DNA of 64,000 nucleotides from Pseudomonas yamanorum (GTDB lineage: Bacteria > Pseudomonadota > Gammaproteobacteria > Pseudomonadales > Pseudomonadaceae). Positions 33,503-42,191 of the stretch are shown in pieces; the stretch's first letter is position 1, and every line of letters begins with the position of its first letter. A program made the position numbers and the translations under genes. The DNA lies in the NCBI RefSeq assembly GCF_900105735.1, contig NZ_LT629793.1, positions 558,001 to 622,000 on the forward strand, written 5' to 3'. The notes under the pieces were generated by a model that saw only the letters and a program-made list of their open reading frames with translations, searched no databases and had not been told where the DNA came from.

Positions 33503-33930
33503 GCCACAGGGCTGCGGGATAATTCCCGCAGCCACGGCAACACCCGCAGCCCGCTGGTGACTGGTGGTGGGTCGATGATGTCCATGAAGTGTTCGAGGTT
33601 GACGCTGTCCGGCGCACCCGGCAGGCGCACCAGCAGTGTCGCTGTGGCGGCCGGCGTGCCCAGGTCCCGGATATCGTAGACCAGCACATGGCGAATCTGT
33701 GGGTGCTGCTCCTGGTAGGCCAGTACCCCGCCCTCGCTGGCCGCCAACCCGGCATTGATGATCAACACGTCGAACGGCTCGGTCGGGATGGCCGTGAGGA
33801 TCAGCACTTCGTCGAAGGTTTGCACCGGGACGATGCGGTAGTAGCCCAATTGGTTGAGCATTTTTTCGATGTACAGCCGTTGCAGGTGCTGTTCATCGGC
33901 GATCAGGAGGGTCAGTGCTTTGTTTGGCAT
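33499..33930 (-). CDS. Stand-alone receiver-like protein lacking the phosphoacceptor Asp
   Basis: 143-aa protein built as a single CheY-like receiver. The acidic pocket ([18 protein letters not shown]) is kept, but the usual phosphoacceptor at the end of strand 3 is Asn ([10 protein letters not shown]), and the conserved Thr and Lys of strands 4 and 5 are not evident ([16 protein letters not shown]). It is thus a probable pseudo-receiver that cannot be phosphorylated in the normal way. ATG 33930 is preferred over GTG 33939. It lies 136 bases downstream of the hybrid kinase on the same strand and may be transcribed with that system. A hairpin (33510-33533) falls inside its last codons. Confidence 0.75.
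   Translation of the reverse strand: MPNKALTLLIADEQHLQRLYIEKMLNQLGYYRIVPVQTFDEVLILTAIPTEPFDVLIINAGLAASEGGVLAYQEQHPQIRHVLVYDIRDLGTPAATATLLVRLPGAPDSVNLEHFMDIIDPPPVTSGLRVLPWLRELSRSPVA
33510..33533. terminator. Hairpin at the convergent gene ends
   Basis: GGCTGCGGGA (33510-33519) with TCCCGCAGCC (33524-33533), a ten-pair stem with a four-base loop just after the dkgB stop and inside the 3' end of the receiver gene. No T-run; it may protect the dkgB transcript. Confidence 0.5.
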
Positions 33931-34066
33931 GGCGAACACCTGAGCAAGGAGCGCTCGTGAGGGACTGGGCGGCCTATTTTCCAGACATATTCCGAAGACT
34001 AAATAAGGCTTGTTCCACCTTCATGTAGGAGTTGTCCCAAACAGCTCGAATGACAGCCCTCGCCAG

Positions 34067-37000
34067 TCAAGTCTGATTGCAATAAACCGACAACCCGTGA
34101 TGCAGGTGAGCGAGCGCTTCATCCATGCCATCGATGGCACTGGCCAACTCGTTACGCGCTTGCCGTTCACAGACGTTTTCCAGCACTTCGCAGCACTCCA
34201 TCAATGCCTGAGCCTTGACCATGCGCGCGCCGCCTTTGGTTCGATGGGCCAGGTCGTGCAGACCGGCGAAGTCGGCCTTGTGTTGCAGGACCACCAGTTG
34301 CCCATGGTCAGCTTCAAGGCTGTCGAGCAATGGCACCAGCAGCTCTTTTACTGCGTCGACATTCCCTCCGGTCAGCTTCTCCAGGTCGCGCAAATCAAAG
34401 TCTGGCGACAACTCATCCACGCTGACCGGGGCCACCGAGGGCGTGGCTGTGCGCGACATCAGGGCCGCATGCAGGTCCTCAAGCCCGGTGGGCTTGAACA
34501 GGCAGCCATCCATTCCCGCCTGTCGGCAACGTTCGGCTTCCTCGGGCTGGGCGTTGGCGGTGAACCCCAGCAACAGGCAAGGCGCCAGGCCGCGCTCACG
34601 CTCCAGGGTGCGGATATCCCGCGCCAGCTCGTAACCGTCCTTGAATGGCATATTGCAGTCGGTAATCACCCCATCAAAGCGTCCGGACAACCACAGTTCA
34701 AGCCCCTGGACGCCATCTTCGGCGGTGGTGATTCGATGCCCCAGAAAGCTCAATTGCCGGGCCAGCAGCAGCCGATTGGCCGGGTAGTCATCCACCACCA
34801 GGATGCTCAATGCGTGGGCCGGCGAAGTTTCCAGGGCAACGGAGACGGCCGGCACCCGGGTTGCGTCGGCGACGGCCAACGCCAGGGTGACGTCCACCCG
34901 GGTGCCCTGCCCCAACAAGCTGCTCAATTGCAGTTGCCCGCCCATCATCTCGCAGAGGTTGCGGCTGATGACCAGGCCCAGGCCGGAACCGCTGCGCGCC
35001 GATTGCGCGGTGTTCGTGCCCTGGATAAACGGGTTGAACAGACGTTTCTGGTCTTCAACACTGATGCCGATGCCGGTGTCTTCCACCCACAGCCTGAGGC
35101 TCAGGTACCCGTTGGCAATCGCCGACGAACCGGACGCGCCAAGCCGTACCTGGCCACGGGTGGTGAACTTGATCGCATTGCTCAGCAGGTTCGACACCAC
35201 TTGCTTGAAACGCATCGGGTCCACCAGCACCCATCGATCAATCAGCGGGTCGAGTTCCACCTTCAATACCAGGCCCTTGGCCCGCGCCAGCCCATCGAAG
35301 ACCCGCGCCACCGACGCCAGCAACGCATGCAGGTTTGACGGCTGCAACGCCAGGGACAGGTGGCCCGACTCAATGCGTGCGATGTCCAGGATATCGCCGA
35401 TCAACTCCAGCATGCCCCGCGACGCATCGGCGGCCACCTCCAGCGCATCGCGGTCGGCCCGGCCCTGTTCGGCGGCCTTCAAGGCCAATTCGATCATGCC
35501 AATCACGGCGTTCATGGGCGTGCGTATCTCATGGCTCATGGTCGCGAGGAAGGTGGTCTTGGCGCGATTGGCGGCGTCGGCATCCTCCTTGGCCTCCCGC
35601 AGCTGGCCGAGCAGGTGCTGCCTTTCACTGACGTCCACCCAGCCGGCGATCATGCCCACCACCCGCTCATCACCGTCGCGGTACGGCAGCATCCAGTGAT
35701 AGATCGTCAGGACCGTCCCGTCCGGCACCTTGAGCACGCGATCCTGTATCTGTGGCTCCCCCTGCTCCATCAAGCGCAGGTAGTCCTGGTGAAAGGACTC
35801 GGCCTGGGGGCGATTGCCGGTGTCGGTCTCGACCACGGTTTTACCGGTCACGTCCTCCAGCTTGTAATCGAACACATCGAGGTAAGCACTGTTGCACGCC
35901 ATCAGCCGGCCCAGGCGATCACGCACATAAATCGGATGAGGCGTGCCGTCGATCAGCACGCCCATAAACCGCATCTGGTCACTCAGGGCACGCTCGGCCT
36001 GCACCCGTTTGCGTATCAGGCCGCGCAGGTAAATCGCCCAGCCTAGCGTGATCAGCAACAGCAGCGCCGCCAGGCTGAAACCTTGAATGATGACGGTGCG
36101 GTGCCGCGCCCAGTAACTGTCTTCAACCAATACCTCGCTACGCCAGTGGCCGGCCAATTCATCCATTTCCTGGGGCGTGATACTCAGCAATGCCTTGTCG
36201 AGGATCGAATACAACTCCAACTGGCTGCGGTTGATCCCAAAGGCTATGCGGGCCGGCTCGGACCCGACCGTGCTGGTGACCCGCAAGCGGTCACGGTACT
36301 CGCGGGCAATCATGTAGCGCGCACTGATCAATGTATTGACGGCCGCATCGGCGCCGCCGCTGGCCACCAGCGCCATGGCGTGTTCAGGGTTGTCGACGCC
36401 CACAAACTTGATAGTGGGATAGGCCTGGGCAATCCCCTCTTGCAGGCTGTTGCCGCCGATCAGCGCCAGGCGCTTGCCGGCCATGTCTTCCAGGGTGAGG
36501 GGGCTGCGGTCATCCATGCGACTGACCAGTACAAACGGATTGGTCAGGTAAGGCCGGGTAATACGCACCTTGTCCGTGCGTTCAACGCTGGGCGTGACCA
36601 CCGCGATCAGGTCCGCACCGCCGGTGCTGACCTTGTCAATCTGCTGGGGCATCGAGGTGCCCGGGACGACGTCAAATTTCAACCCGGTGCGCAAGCTGAT
36701 ACGGGCCAACACCTCGGCGCTCAACCCTTCGAACGCGCCCTGCTTGTCGATAAATGAAACCGGCAGGAACCTGTCGAGTATCGCGACCTTTACCCTGGGG
36801 TTCTTCTCCAGCCAACGCTGCTCACTGGCACTCAAGCGCAACCGGTCCGCCCCCAGGAACCCAAGATTTCCGGCACTCCAGCGCCGCAGTATTTCCATCT
36901 GCTCACTGACCGGAATTGCGGCCAGCGCCGCATTGATGATCGGCAGCAAGCGCGTGTTGTTGCGAGAAAATGCAAACGCAAACGGATTGACTTCAAGTGA

Positions 37001-37702
37001 AGAGAAATCGGCCATTCGAACGTTGTTCAGGTGGTTCCTGTTGATCAGGTAGTTGGCGCTGATTGCATCGCCGAGGTAAACATCCGCCTGGCCGAATGCA
37101 ACAGCGCCGATGGCCTCGAAGGTCGAAGGGAAAAGCTGTAGCCGGGCATGAGGGTAGAACGCCTGTACCGCATCAGGCTGCATGTAATGATAGAACATGG
37201 CCACCCGCTTGCCGGCCAGGTCGGCACTCAGGGTCTGGCTCTCGCCTGTGCGGGTGACCAGGGCCGGTTGATCCATGGCATAGGAGCGCGACAGCACCAG
37301 TTGTGGGTCTGCCGCCTCGTAGCCGTTGGCTGATCCCACAAAGTCCACCTCGCCACGCTTGAGTGCGGTGATGACCTCATCCCGGTTGTCGTAACGACGG
37401 ACTTCAACCGTGATGTTCAGCGCGTCGGCTATCAGTGCGGCGTAATCTGCCGTAATCCCCTCGAGCTCATCGTTGCTGCTCAACTCGAACGGTGCGTAAT
37501 CGGGGCTGGAGATCCCCATCCACAAACGGCGGCGCTCCCGCAGCCAGCGCCAGTCCGCCTCGTGCAACCCCACCGCCGGAGTTTCGAGGATGGAGTGCCC
37601 CAGCAGGTACAGGGTGCGCGCCTCACCCAGGGCCGGGGCTTGCGTGTAGAGCGCGCCCAGCAGCACCCACGCACTGAGCCACAAGGCCCGGGACCTGGTC
37701 AT
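34067..37702 (-). CDS. BvgS/EvgS-like hybrid sensor kinase with two periplasmic Venus-flytrap domains
   Basis: 1211-aa inner-membrane hybrid kinase. Signal-like N-terminus (ALWLSAWVLLGALYTQAPALG); two SBP_bac_3 domains in tandem (about 55-285 and 300-530); one membrane segment (VIIQGFSLAALLLLITLGWAIYL, ~545-567); PAS (~580-705); HisKA with FLATMSHEIRTPMNAVIG; HATPase with NLLSNAIKF, DTGIGI and GSGLGLVIS; receiver with VVDDYPANRLLL and VITDCNMPFKDG; and a C-terminal HPt with LAHRTKGGARMV. This is the full unorthodox phosphorelay His-Asp-His. ATG 37702 lies one base after the response-regulator stop, so the pair is coupled. Periplasmic ligand unknown; related sensors bind nicotinate or sense pH/Mg. 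Confidence 0.93.
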   Translation of the reverse strand: MTRSRALWLSAWVLLGALYTQAPALGEARTLYLLGHSILETPAVGLHEADWRWLRERRRLWMGISSPDYAPFELSSNDELEGITADYAALIADALNITVEVRRYDNRDEVITALKRGEVDFVGSANGYEAADPQLVLSRSYAMDQPALVTRTGESQTLSADLAGKRVAMFYHYMQPDAVQAFYPHARLQLFPSTFEAIGAVAFGQADVYLGDAISANYLINRNHLNNVRMADFSSLEVNPFAFAFSRNNTRLLPIINAALAAIPVSEQMEILRRWSAGNLGFLGADRLRLSASEQRWLEKNPRVKVAILDRFLPVSFIDKQGAFEGLSAEVLARISLRTGLKFDVVPGTSMPQQIDKVSTGGADLIAVVTPSVERTDKVRITRPYLTNPFVLVSRMDDRSPLTLEDMAGKRLALIGGNSLQEGIAQAYPTIKFVGVDNPEHAMALVASGGADAAVNTLISARYMIAREYRDRLRVTSTVGSEPARIAFGINRSQLELYSILDKALLSITPQEMDELAGHWRSEVLVEDSYWARHRTVIIQGFSLAALLLLITLGWAIYLRGLIRKRVQAERALSDQMRFMGVLIDGTPHPIYVRDRLGRLMACNSAYLDVFDYKLEDVTGKTVVETDTGNRPQAESFHQDYLRLMEQGEPQIQDRVLKVPDGTVLTIYHWMLPYRDGDERVVGMIAGWVDVSERQHLLGQLREAKEDADAANRAKTTFLATMSHEIRTPMNAVIGMIELALKAAEQGRADRDALEVAADASRGMLELIGDILDIARIESGHLSLALQPSNLHALLASVARVFDGLARAKGLVLKVELDPLIDRWVLVDPMRFKQVVSNLLSNAIKFTTRGQVRLGASGSSAIANGYLSLRLWVEDTGIGISVEDQKRLFNPFIQGTNTAQSARSGSGLGLVISRNLCEMMGGQLQLSSLLGQGTRVDVTLALAVADATRVPAVSVALETSPAHALSILVVDDYPANRLLLARQLSFLGHRITTAEDGVQGLELWLSGRFDGVITDCNMPFKDGYELARDIRTLERERGLAPCLLLGFTANAQPEEAERCRQAGMDGCLFKPTGLEDLHAALMSRTATPSVAPVSVDELSPDFDLRDLEKLTGGNVDAVKELLVPLLDSLEADHGQLVVLQHKADFAGLHDLAHRTKGGARMVKAQALMECCEVLENVCERQARNELASAIDGMDEALAHLHHGLSVYCNQT

Positions 37703-37703
37703 T

Positions 37704-38330
37704 TCAGATCAGATGATTGCGCTGGGCGAATTTGGACAAATGCACCACCGATGACATGCGCAGCTTCTCCTTCAGACGGGTTTTGTAGGTACTGATGGTC
37801 TTGTGGCTGAGCAACATGTCCTCGGCTATGTCCTTGTTGCCAAGCCCCAGCGCCAACTTCTGCAGCACGGTCAACTCACGGTCGGAAAGCTCTGCCACGA
37901 GGTCCTGTTCGGTGGACTGCAAATCGTCCCGGCGCACCGAGCTGGTAGGCAGGCTGGGAAAGCAGCTGTAGTTGGACATCACCGCCTTGATGGCTTTTTG
38001 CAGTTCATCCAACTCGCCGGTCTTGGCAACAAAACCCATCGCGCCGGCGCGCATGCAGCGGGTAGAAAAGAACACCGCCAGATAGGACGTCAGCACCAGG
38101 ATCTTGCAAGGCAAGCCCAGTGCCTTGATCCGGCTGATCACCTCCAGGCCACCCAACTTCGGCATCGCCAGGTCGAGGATGATCAGTTCGGGGCGTTCTT
38201 CCCGGGCGATCTGCATCGCATCGGCACCGTTACCGGCCTCGAAGATCGTGTCGAAGCCTTCCTGCTTCAACAGATACCGGACGGTTGCGCGGATAAATGG
38301 GTGGTCATCCACTATTAAAGCTTTGCTCAT
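37704..38330 (-). CDS. NarL/FixJ-family response regulator, partner of the hybrid kinase
   Basis: 208-aa regulator of the EvgA/BvgA type. Receiver 1-120 with D8-D9, phosphoacceptor D53 in LIILDLAMPKLGG and Lys in GFVAKTGEL; LuxR-type HTH at about 145-205 (LSDRELTVLQKLALGLGNKDIAEDML followed by KTISTYKTRLKEKL). ATG 38330 has GGGGAG six bases ahead; the open frame upstream to 38483 is not protein-like. First gene of the two-gene unit, with the kinase start one base after its stop. Expected to take the phosphoryl group from the HPt domain of the kinase and activate its target promoters. Confidence 0.92.
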   Translation of the reverse strand: MSKALIVDDHPFIRATVRYLLKQEGFDTIFEAGNGADAMQIAREERPELIILDLAMPKLGGLEVISRIKALGLPCKILVLTSYLAVFFSTRCMRAGAMGFVAKTGELDELQKAIKAVMSNYSCFPSLPTSSVRRDDLQSTEQDLVAELSDRELTVLQKLALGLGNKDIAEDMLLSHKTISTYKTRLKEKLRMSSVVHLSKFAQRNHLI

Positions 38331-38622
38331 AAGGCTCCCCTGGGAGGATTCAGTACCGTTGCACATCACACGGGACCTATCTACCTGTGAGAAATGACAG
38401 TTCCGACGAGCGGCTCTGAACATTCCTACAAGAAGCAGTCGGGTCCCTCCATTTGAACAGCGCATAGCCATGGGTGGCCGCACCTGCGTGCCTGGCTAGT
38501 CGCAAGCGCGCAACCTTACCAATGGAATGACGCGTCACCTGAAGGGATAGTCCCAGTCGCATGTAGGACTTTTCCTCGCTAGAAGCATAGTAAACAGTGG
38601 GGTTCCGGGGAGCCGAGGTCGT
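38331..38622. promoter_or_regulatory. Upstream region of the two-component operon
   Basis: About 290 bases between the response regulator start and the mgtC stop, all genes on the minus strand. The promoter of the two-component operon should be here. I see no convincing palindromic operator and no gene. Confidence 0.4.
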
Positions 38623-39339
38623 CTAGTCGGTGGTACTCGGGCTCCAGAACGCCTGTACCACCAGGGTCGAGGTGGAAATGCGCGCCACCAGGGCGTCCAG
38701 TTCGTCACCGTCCACCGAGGTCACGGCCAGCGTCGCCTCGATTTCCACCTCTTCAGGACCAAAGGGGCGCACGTCCACATCGCTGGCCGGGTAGTTGCAG
38801 CGTGCAAGTTCGGCTTCGAGCAAGGCCAGTACTGCTTTTTGCTGGGTACGACGGGCCACCACATAGAGAATGTTGGTCACCTCGGCCGACACCACGTCCA
38901 ATGGCTGGCGGTTGATGTTATTGACGATCGGCCGCAGCAACGTGTTGGCCGCCAGCACAAACAGCGTACCCAGCAACGCTTCGAGGATCAGGTCGGCACC
39001 GGCACAAGCGCCCACCGCCGCCGATGCCCAAAGGGTGGCTGCGGTATTCAACCCGCGCACGTTGCCCTCTTCACGCATGATCACGCCAGCACCGAGAAAA
39101 CCGATGCCCGAGACCACATAGGCCACGACCCGCACCGCCCCTTCGGCGCCGCCCAGACGGTTGGCCATGTCGACGAAAATCGCCGCGCCCACCGCCACCA
39201 AGACGTTGGTACGCAACCCCGCCGTGCGCTGGCGGTACTGACGTTCGAAGCCGATCAGCCCTCCAAGGATAAAGGCCGCGGTGAGGCTGACCAGTGTGTC
39301 GACCAGCGAGTTGAGGTTGATGTTGTTGATTGCTTGCAT
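38623..39339 (-). CDS. mgtC: MgtC/SapB family membrane protein
   Basis: 238-aa inner-membrane protein. The hydrophobic N-terminal half (~10-140) carries family blocks AAFILGGLIGFERQYRQRTAGLRTNVLVAVGAA (start near residue 19), SGIGFLGAGVIMREEGNVRGLNTAATLWASAAVG and GADLILEALLGT. The C-terminal ~85 residues form a soluble ACT-like domain, as in true MgtC proteins. Family members support growth in low Mg and inside host cells and act on F-ATPase or phosphate uptake. ATG 39339 follows GGGAAGACTGACT. A long leader with several hairpins lies upstream, consistent with post-initiation control, but it does not match the M-box. Confidence 0.9.
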   Translation of the reverse strand: MQAINNINLNSLVDTLVSLTAAFILGGLIGFERQYRQRTAGLRTNVLVAVGAAIFVDMANRLGGAEGAVRVVAYVVSGIGFLGAGVIMREEGNVRGLNTAATLWASAAVGACAGADLILEALLGTLFVLAANTLLRPIVNNINRQPLDVVSAEVTNILYVVARRTQQKAVLALLEAELARCNYPASDVDVRPFGPEEVEIEATLAVTSVDGDELDALVARISTSTLVVQAFWSPSTTD

Positions 39340-39730
39340 AGTCAGTCTTCCCTGTTTATTGCCAGCCAAACTTAGGCGAGGAAACCTTCGGGCAGGTACG
39401 ACCATCCTGGGCCGTGATTGGGTCACGGGCACGACAGGACAGGCCCGCCCGTCGCAAACGACAGGCGCGTCCGTAGTACCGCGATGCAAGGCATCACGTA
39501 CGGGTCAGCGTCGATGAGAGGGAAATCGGGATCGGGCCAGGACTGGCCGCTACCGGGATGCCGCTTCTCGCTTCTGGGCGAGACAACGGCATCGGAAAAA
39601 TGCGCGTTACCTTGCCAAGTATGTGCCGGTTATCGAGACCGGCCGACGACTGTCACTCGAACAAGTACCCACTGAGGGTCTCCGCTATTGATGAAAACGC
39701 GCAAAGCTTACGCTCCGATTTAAGGAGAGT
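39340..39730 (-). promoter_or_regulatory. Long hairpin-rich leader of mgtC
   Basis: Noncoding stretch ahead of mgtC with several independent stems: 39413-39427 (CGTGA / TCACG), a GATGC-CTT-GCATC hairpin near 39484-39496, 39557-39593 (GATGCCG..TCTCGC paired with GCGAGA..CGGCATC) and 39625-39643 (GCCGGT / ACCGGC). No T-run follows them on the minus strand. It may be a cation-sensing or translation-coupled leader; the type is not recognised. Confidence 0.45.
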
Positions 39731-39804
39731 AAACCGTAGGAAATCTTACCCGATGGAGTTAGGAATATTCTTCAGGGAGGGTTCAGGTAAGCGCCTCCAC
39801 CCCC

Positions 39805-39916
39805 GTAGCAGCTGTCGAACCTGGGCGAGGCTGCGTCGGCCGCGCTGCGGTCATCGAGCCAGGCACTGCACCGAGTCGCGCCGAACGCAGCCTCGCCCAG
39901 GCTCGACAGCTGCTAC
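39805..39916. repeat. Long inverted repeat, GTAGCAGCTGTCGA family, copy 1
   Basis: Left arm GTAGCAGCTGTCGAACCTGG and on to CTGCG (39805-39835), mirrored by CGCAGCCTCGCCCAGG...CAGCTGCTAC (39886-39916), with a ~50-base centre. The right arm provides the stop codon of the adjacent GNAT gene. Second copy at 54626-54714. Confidence 0.8.
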
Positions 39917-40515
39917 GCAAAGGACGGTCGATCACGCTCCACCAGCGCCAAATACTCATTGATCGCCCCACCCGCCAACGCCTTCACCTGAATGGAAACC
40001 CGATTCACCTGCCGCCCCATCTCGATGCCATCCCGAGTCCGCACCTGAACATACCCAAGCCGGGGCCAGAACCGCTCGGCCTTGACGTTCCCAACCACCA
40101 CCGTCAGCCGCAACCAGCGTGCGCCCAGGCCGACTACCCAATCCTGGAAATCAGCATGCAACTGCCGCGCAAACCCGGTGCCATGCAACGGCGTGGCCAC
40201 CAACAGCAACCCGATATGCCACACCCCAACCGCCAGCAGGTCAGACGCCACATTCACCACCGCAACCAACTGCCCTTTGGCATTGCGATAGCCAATCCAA
40301 TACATCCGCGTGTAGCTCCAGGTGTCGGGCAGTTGAAGGGTCAACTCATCCCGAGCCTCCGTGGGTGTGGCTGGCTCACCGTTGACCGCGAGAAAATATT
40401 CCGGGGCTGCTTCGAAAAAGCGCTGCAGCTCGGCCTCATCCTCAACCGTCAGTTCAACCACCCGGATGCCCGCTATCGAACTGCGCGGCAGGGCCATCGT
40501 GTCAACAACATCCAT
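39913..40515 (-). CDS. GNAT family N-acetyltransferase
   Basis: 200-aa cytosolic GCN5-related acetyltransferase. The fold shows RVVELTVEDEAELQRFFE (strand 1-helix 1), then WHIGLLLVATPLHGTGFARQLHADF, where the pyrophosphate-binding loop is P-LHGTG-A instead of the textbook Q/RxxGxG/A, and LRLTVVVGNVKAERFWPRLGY, the strand 5 / Asn-x-A-x-x-F-Y-x-x-x-G-F pattern. ATG 40515 has GAGAAGGG six bases ahead. Substrate unknown. The TAG stop lies in the end of an inverted repeat, so the gene end may have been replaced by insertion of that repeat. Confidence 0.85.
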   Translation of the reverse strand: MDVVDTMALPRSSIAGIRVVELTVEDEAELQRFFEAAPEYFLAVNGEPATPTEARDELTLQLPDTWSYTRMYWIGYRNAKGQLVAVVNVASDLLAVGVWHIGLLLVATPLHGTGFARQLHADFQDWVVGLGARWLRLTVVVGNVKAERFWPRLGYVQVRTRDGIEMGRQVNRVSIQVKALAGGAINEYLALVERDRPSFA

Positions 40516-40527
40516 GTTCATCCCTTC

Positions 40528-40872
40528 TCAATCGTCGCGTGTCAGTACTTCCAACAACTCAATTTCAAAGCGCAGATTACTGTTGGGCGTGATATGCGCG
40601 CCCATCGAGCGCTCGCCGTAGGCCAGGTGCGCCGGCACAAACAACGTGCGAATGCCGCCGACTTTCATGCCCATCAGCCCCTGGTCCCAGCCTTTGATCA
40701 CGCGACCGGTACCGATCACGCATTGAAACGGCTTGCCCCGCTCCCATGAAGAATCGAACACCGTGCCGTCTTCGAGGGTGCCGGTGTATTGCGTGGTGAT
40801 CAGGGCGCCTTTGACCACGGTTTTGCCGTCACCGAGGCGGATGTCGGTGATTTCCAGTTCGTTGTTCATCAT
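40528..40872 (-). CDS. FKBP-type peptidyl-prolyl cis-trans isomerase
   Basis: 114-aa single-domain FKBP of the cytosolic short type. Conserved: YTGTLEDGTVFDSSWERGKPF, VIGTGRVIKGWDQGLMGMKVGG, HLAYGERSMGAHITPNSNLRFEIELLEV. The active-site aromatic and acidic residues (Y29, F39, D40, W62 by count) are present, so isomerase activity is likely. No signal peptide. ATG 40872 or ATG 40869. It lies 12 bases before the GNAT gene on the same strand and follows the lipoprotein gene by 19 bases, so the three may be cotranscribed. Confidence 0.92.
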   Translation of the reverse strand: MMNNELEITDIRLGDGKTVVKGALITTQYTGTLEDGTVFDSSWERGKPFQCVIGTGRVIKGWDQGLMGMKVGGIRTLFVPAHLAYGERSMGAHITPNSNLRFEIELLEVLTRDD

Positions 40873-40891
40873 GCTCTCTCGTTATCCAACA

Positions 40892-41512
40892 TCACAGCCA
40901 ATGCCAAAACCGACTCCAGAACCCCCGCCCCAGATCATTTTTGCAGCCCGCATATTGCGCCGCATACATCTGCGAACGCGCCTGCACCTTGCCCGCCACC
41001 GGCATCAGCCAGGCTTTGCTCGCATAGGTGCGCTGACGATACCCGCCCCAGCCTTCGTGGTAGTTCAGGTATTGGCCGTAGGCATCGTATTTGTACACGC
41101 CGTTGATGGTGTAGGTCTTGTCCATGTACCAGCCGACAAAATCGATGGCGTCGTCAAAGTCCTCGCGACTGGCGCCCGTACGGCCGGTGCTTTTCTGGTA
41201 GTCGCTCCACACTTCATCCTTGGCCTGGGCGTAGCCGGAGGCGGTGGACACGCGGCCCCAGGGGATGATCCATAACAGGTATTTGCGCGGGGTCTTGGCG
41301 TCCTGGCGGAAGCCGGACTCTTGATACATGATCGCGAACGGCACTTGGATCGGTACGCCCCAGCGTGCCTGGGTGACTTTGGCCGCGTCGTACCAGTCGT
41401 CCTTTTCGCGGAAGATGCCGCAGATGTCGTTGGGGGTGCGGGGTGGCGAGGTGCCGCATCCCGCCAATAAGGCGGTGAGCAGCAACAGCCCTGCGGTTTT
41501 TCCTGCGTTCAA
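40892..41512 (-). CDS. Lipoprotein with lytic-transglycosylase-like SLT fold
   Basis: 206-aa lipoprotein: signal LLLLTALLAGC gives a lipobox with Cys19. The mature domain starts NDICGIFREKDDWYDAAKVTQARW and has the catalytic Glu motif of goose-lysozyme/SLT enzymes (AIMYQESGFRQDA, E65), then SGYAQAKDEVWSDYQ, DDAIDFVGWYMDKT and YLNYHEGWGGY. It probably trims peptidoglycan at the outer membrane. First of a likely three-gene unit with the FKBP and GNAT genes. ATG 41512. Confidence 0.85.
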   Translation of the reverse strand: MNAGKTAGLLLLTALLAGCGTSPPRTPNDICGIFREKDDWYDAAKVTQARWGVPIQVPFAIMYQESGFRQDAKTPRKYLLWIIPWGRVSTASGYAQAKDEVWSDYQKSTGRTGASREDFDDAIDFVGWYMDKTYTINGVYKYDAYGQYLNYHEGWGGYRQRTYASKAWLMPVAGKVQARSQMYAAQYAGCKNDLGRGFWSRFWHWL

Positions 41513-41598
41513 AAGCTCACCGTCTCGTCGTGAGAATAAAAGGCGGGCAGTTTACTCGTTCGCCGGGGTTCCTGCAGAGGTGAAAGCAACACGAATCC

Positions 41599-41709
41599 TG
41601 TGGCGAGGGAGCTTGCTCCCGGACCGGTTGACGCGCTATGCCCGAGGCACTGCGATCATCGGTTTTGGGGCTGCTGCGCAGCCCAGCGGGAGCAAGCTCC
41701 CTCGCCACA
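41599..41709. repeat. REPIN, TGTGGCGAGGGAGC type
   Basis: TGTGGCGAGGGAGCTTGCTCCC (41599-41620) and its inverted partner (41688-41709) around a ~67-base centre. A different REP subfamily from those at 21276 and 62268. Confidence 0.8.
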
Positions 41710-41732
41710 TTTTGGTGGGTGGTTCAGGCAGG

Positions 41733-42191
41733 TCAGGTTTGGGTGACGACCGCCGTCAGTTCCAGTTCCAGCAGGCCGTTGCTGGGTAATCCCGCCACTC
41801 CCACCGCCGAACGCGCATGCCGGCCGTGCTCGCCAAACAGCTCAATCAACAGTTGCGACGCGCCGTCGACAACCTTGGAGAAGCCCTGGAAACCTTCCCC
41901 ACCAAACACAAACCCGCGAACGAACAGGATGCGCTCGACATTCTCCAGCCCTACAACCTGGTCCAGCACGCTCAAGGCCCGCAGCACACATGTCTGCCCT
42001 GCTTCGTTGACCAACTCCGTAGAGGTCTGGTCCGTCACCGGCCCGGTAATCACGCTGTCACCCTGCCGACAAACCTGCCCGCTGACATACGCCACGCCTC
42101 CATGAATCGTCACTGGCACGTAGTCCCCCTTGGGGCTCGGCGCCTCGGGTAACTCCAGCCCCAGTGATTTGAGCTTTTCACGCACGTTCAT
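41733..42191 (-). CDS. RidA family protein
   Basis: 152-aa RidA/YjgF-YER057c/UK114 family member of the longer (RutC/Rid2-like) form beginning NVREKLKSLGLELPEAPSPKGDYVPV. It has VTIHGGVAYVSGQVCRQGD and VERILFVRGFVFGGEGFQGFSKVVDGASQLLIELFGEHGRHARSAVGVAGLP. In archetypal RidA an Arg in the A-R-x-x-x-x-V segment binds the carboxylate; here the segment HARSAVGVAGLP has it. It hydrolyses reactive enamines/imines or related intermediates. Start ATG 42191 overlaps the PhzF stop (ATGA), so it is the last gene of the ABC-PhzF operon. Confidence 0.88.
   Translation of the reverse strand: MNVREKLKSLGLELPEAPSPKGDYVPVTIHGGVAYVSGQVCRQGDSVITGPVTDQTSTELVNEAGQTCVLRALSVLDQVVGLENVERILFVRGFVFGGEGFQGFSKVVDGASQLLIELFGEHGRHARSAVGVAGLPSNGLLELELTAVVTQT

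Noticed and set aside
34010..35338. Plus-strand open frame (442 codons) opposite the hybrid kinase
   Set aside because: Overlaps the receiver, HPt and ATPase parts of the kinase gene, which are certain; composition is shadow-like.
39340..39730. M-box (ykoK) or yybP riboswitch before mgtC
   Set aside because: The conserved boxes of these riboswitches were not found; only generic hairpins are present.
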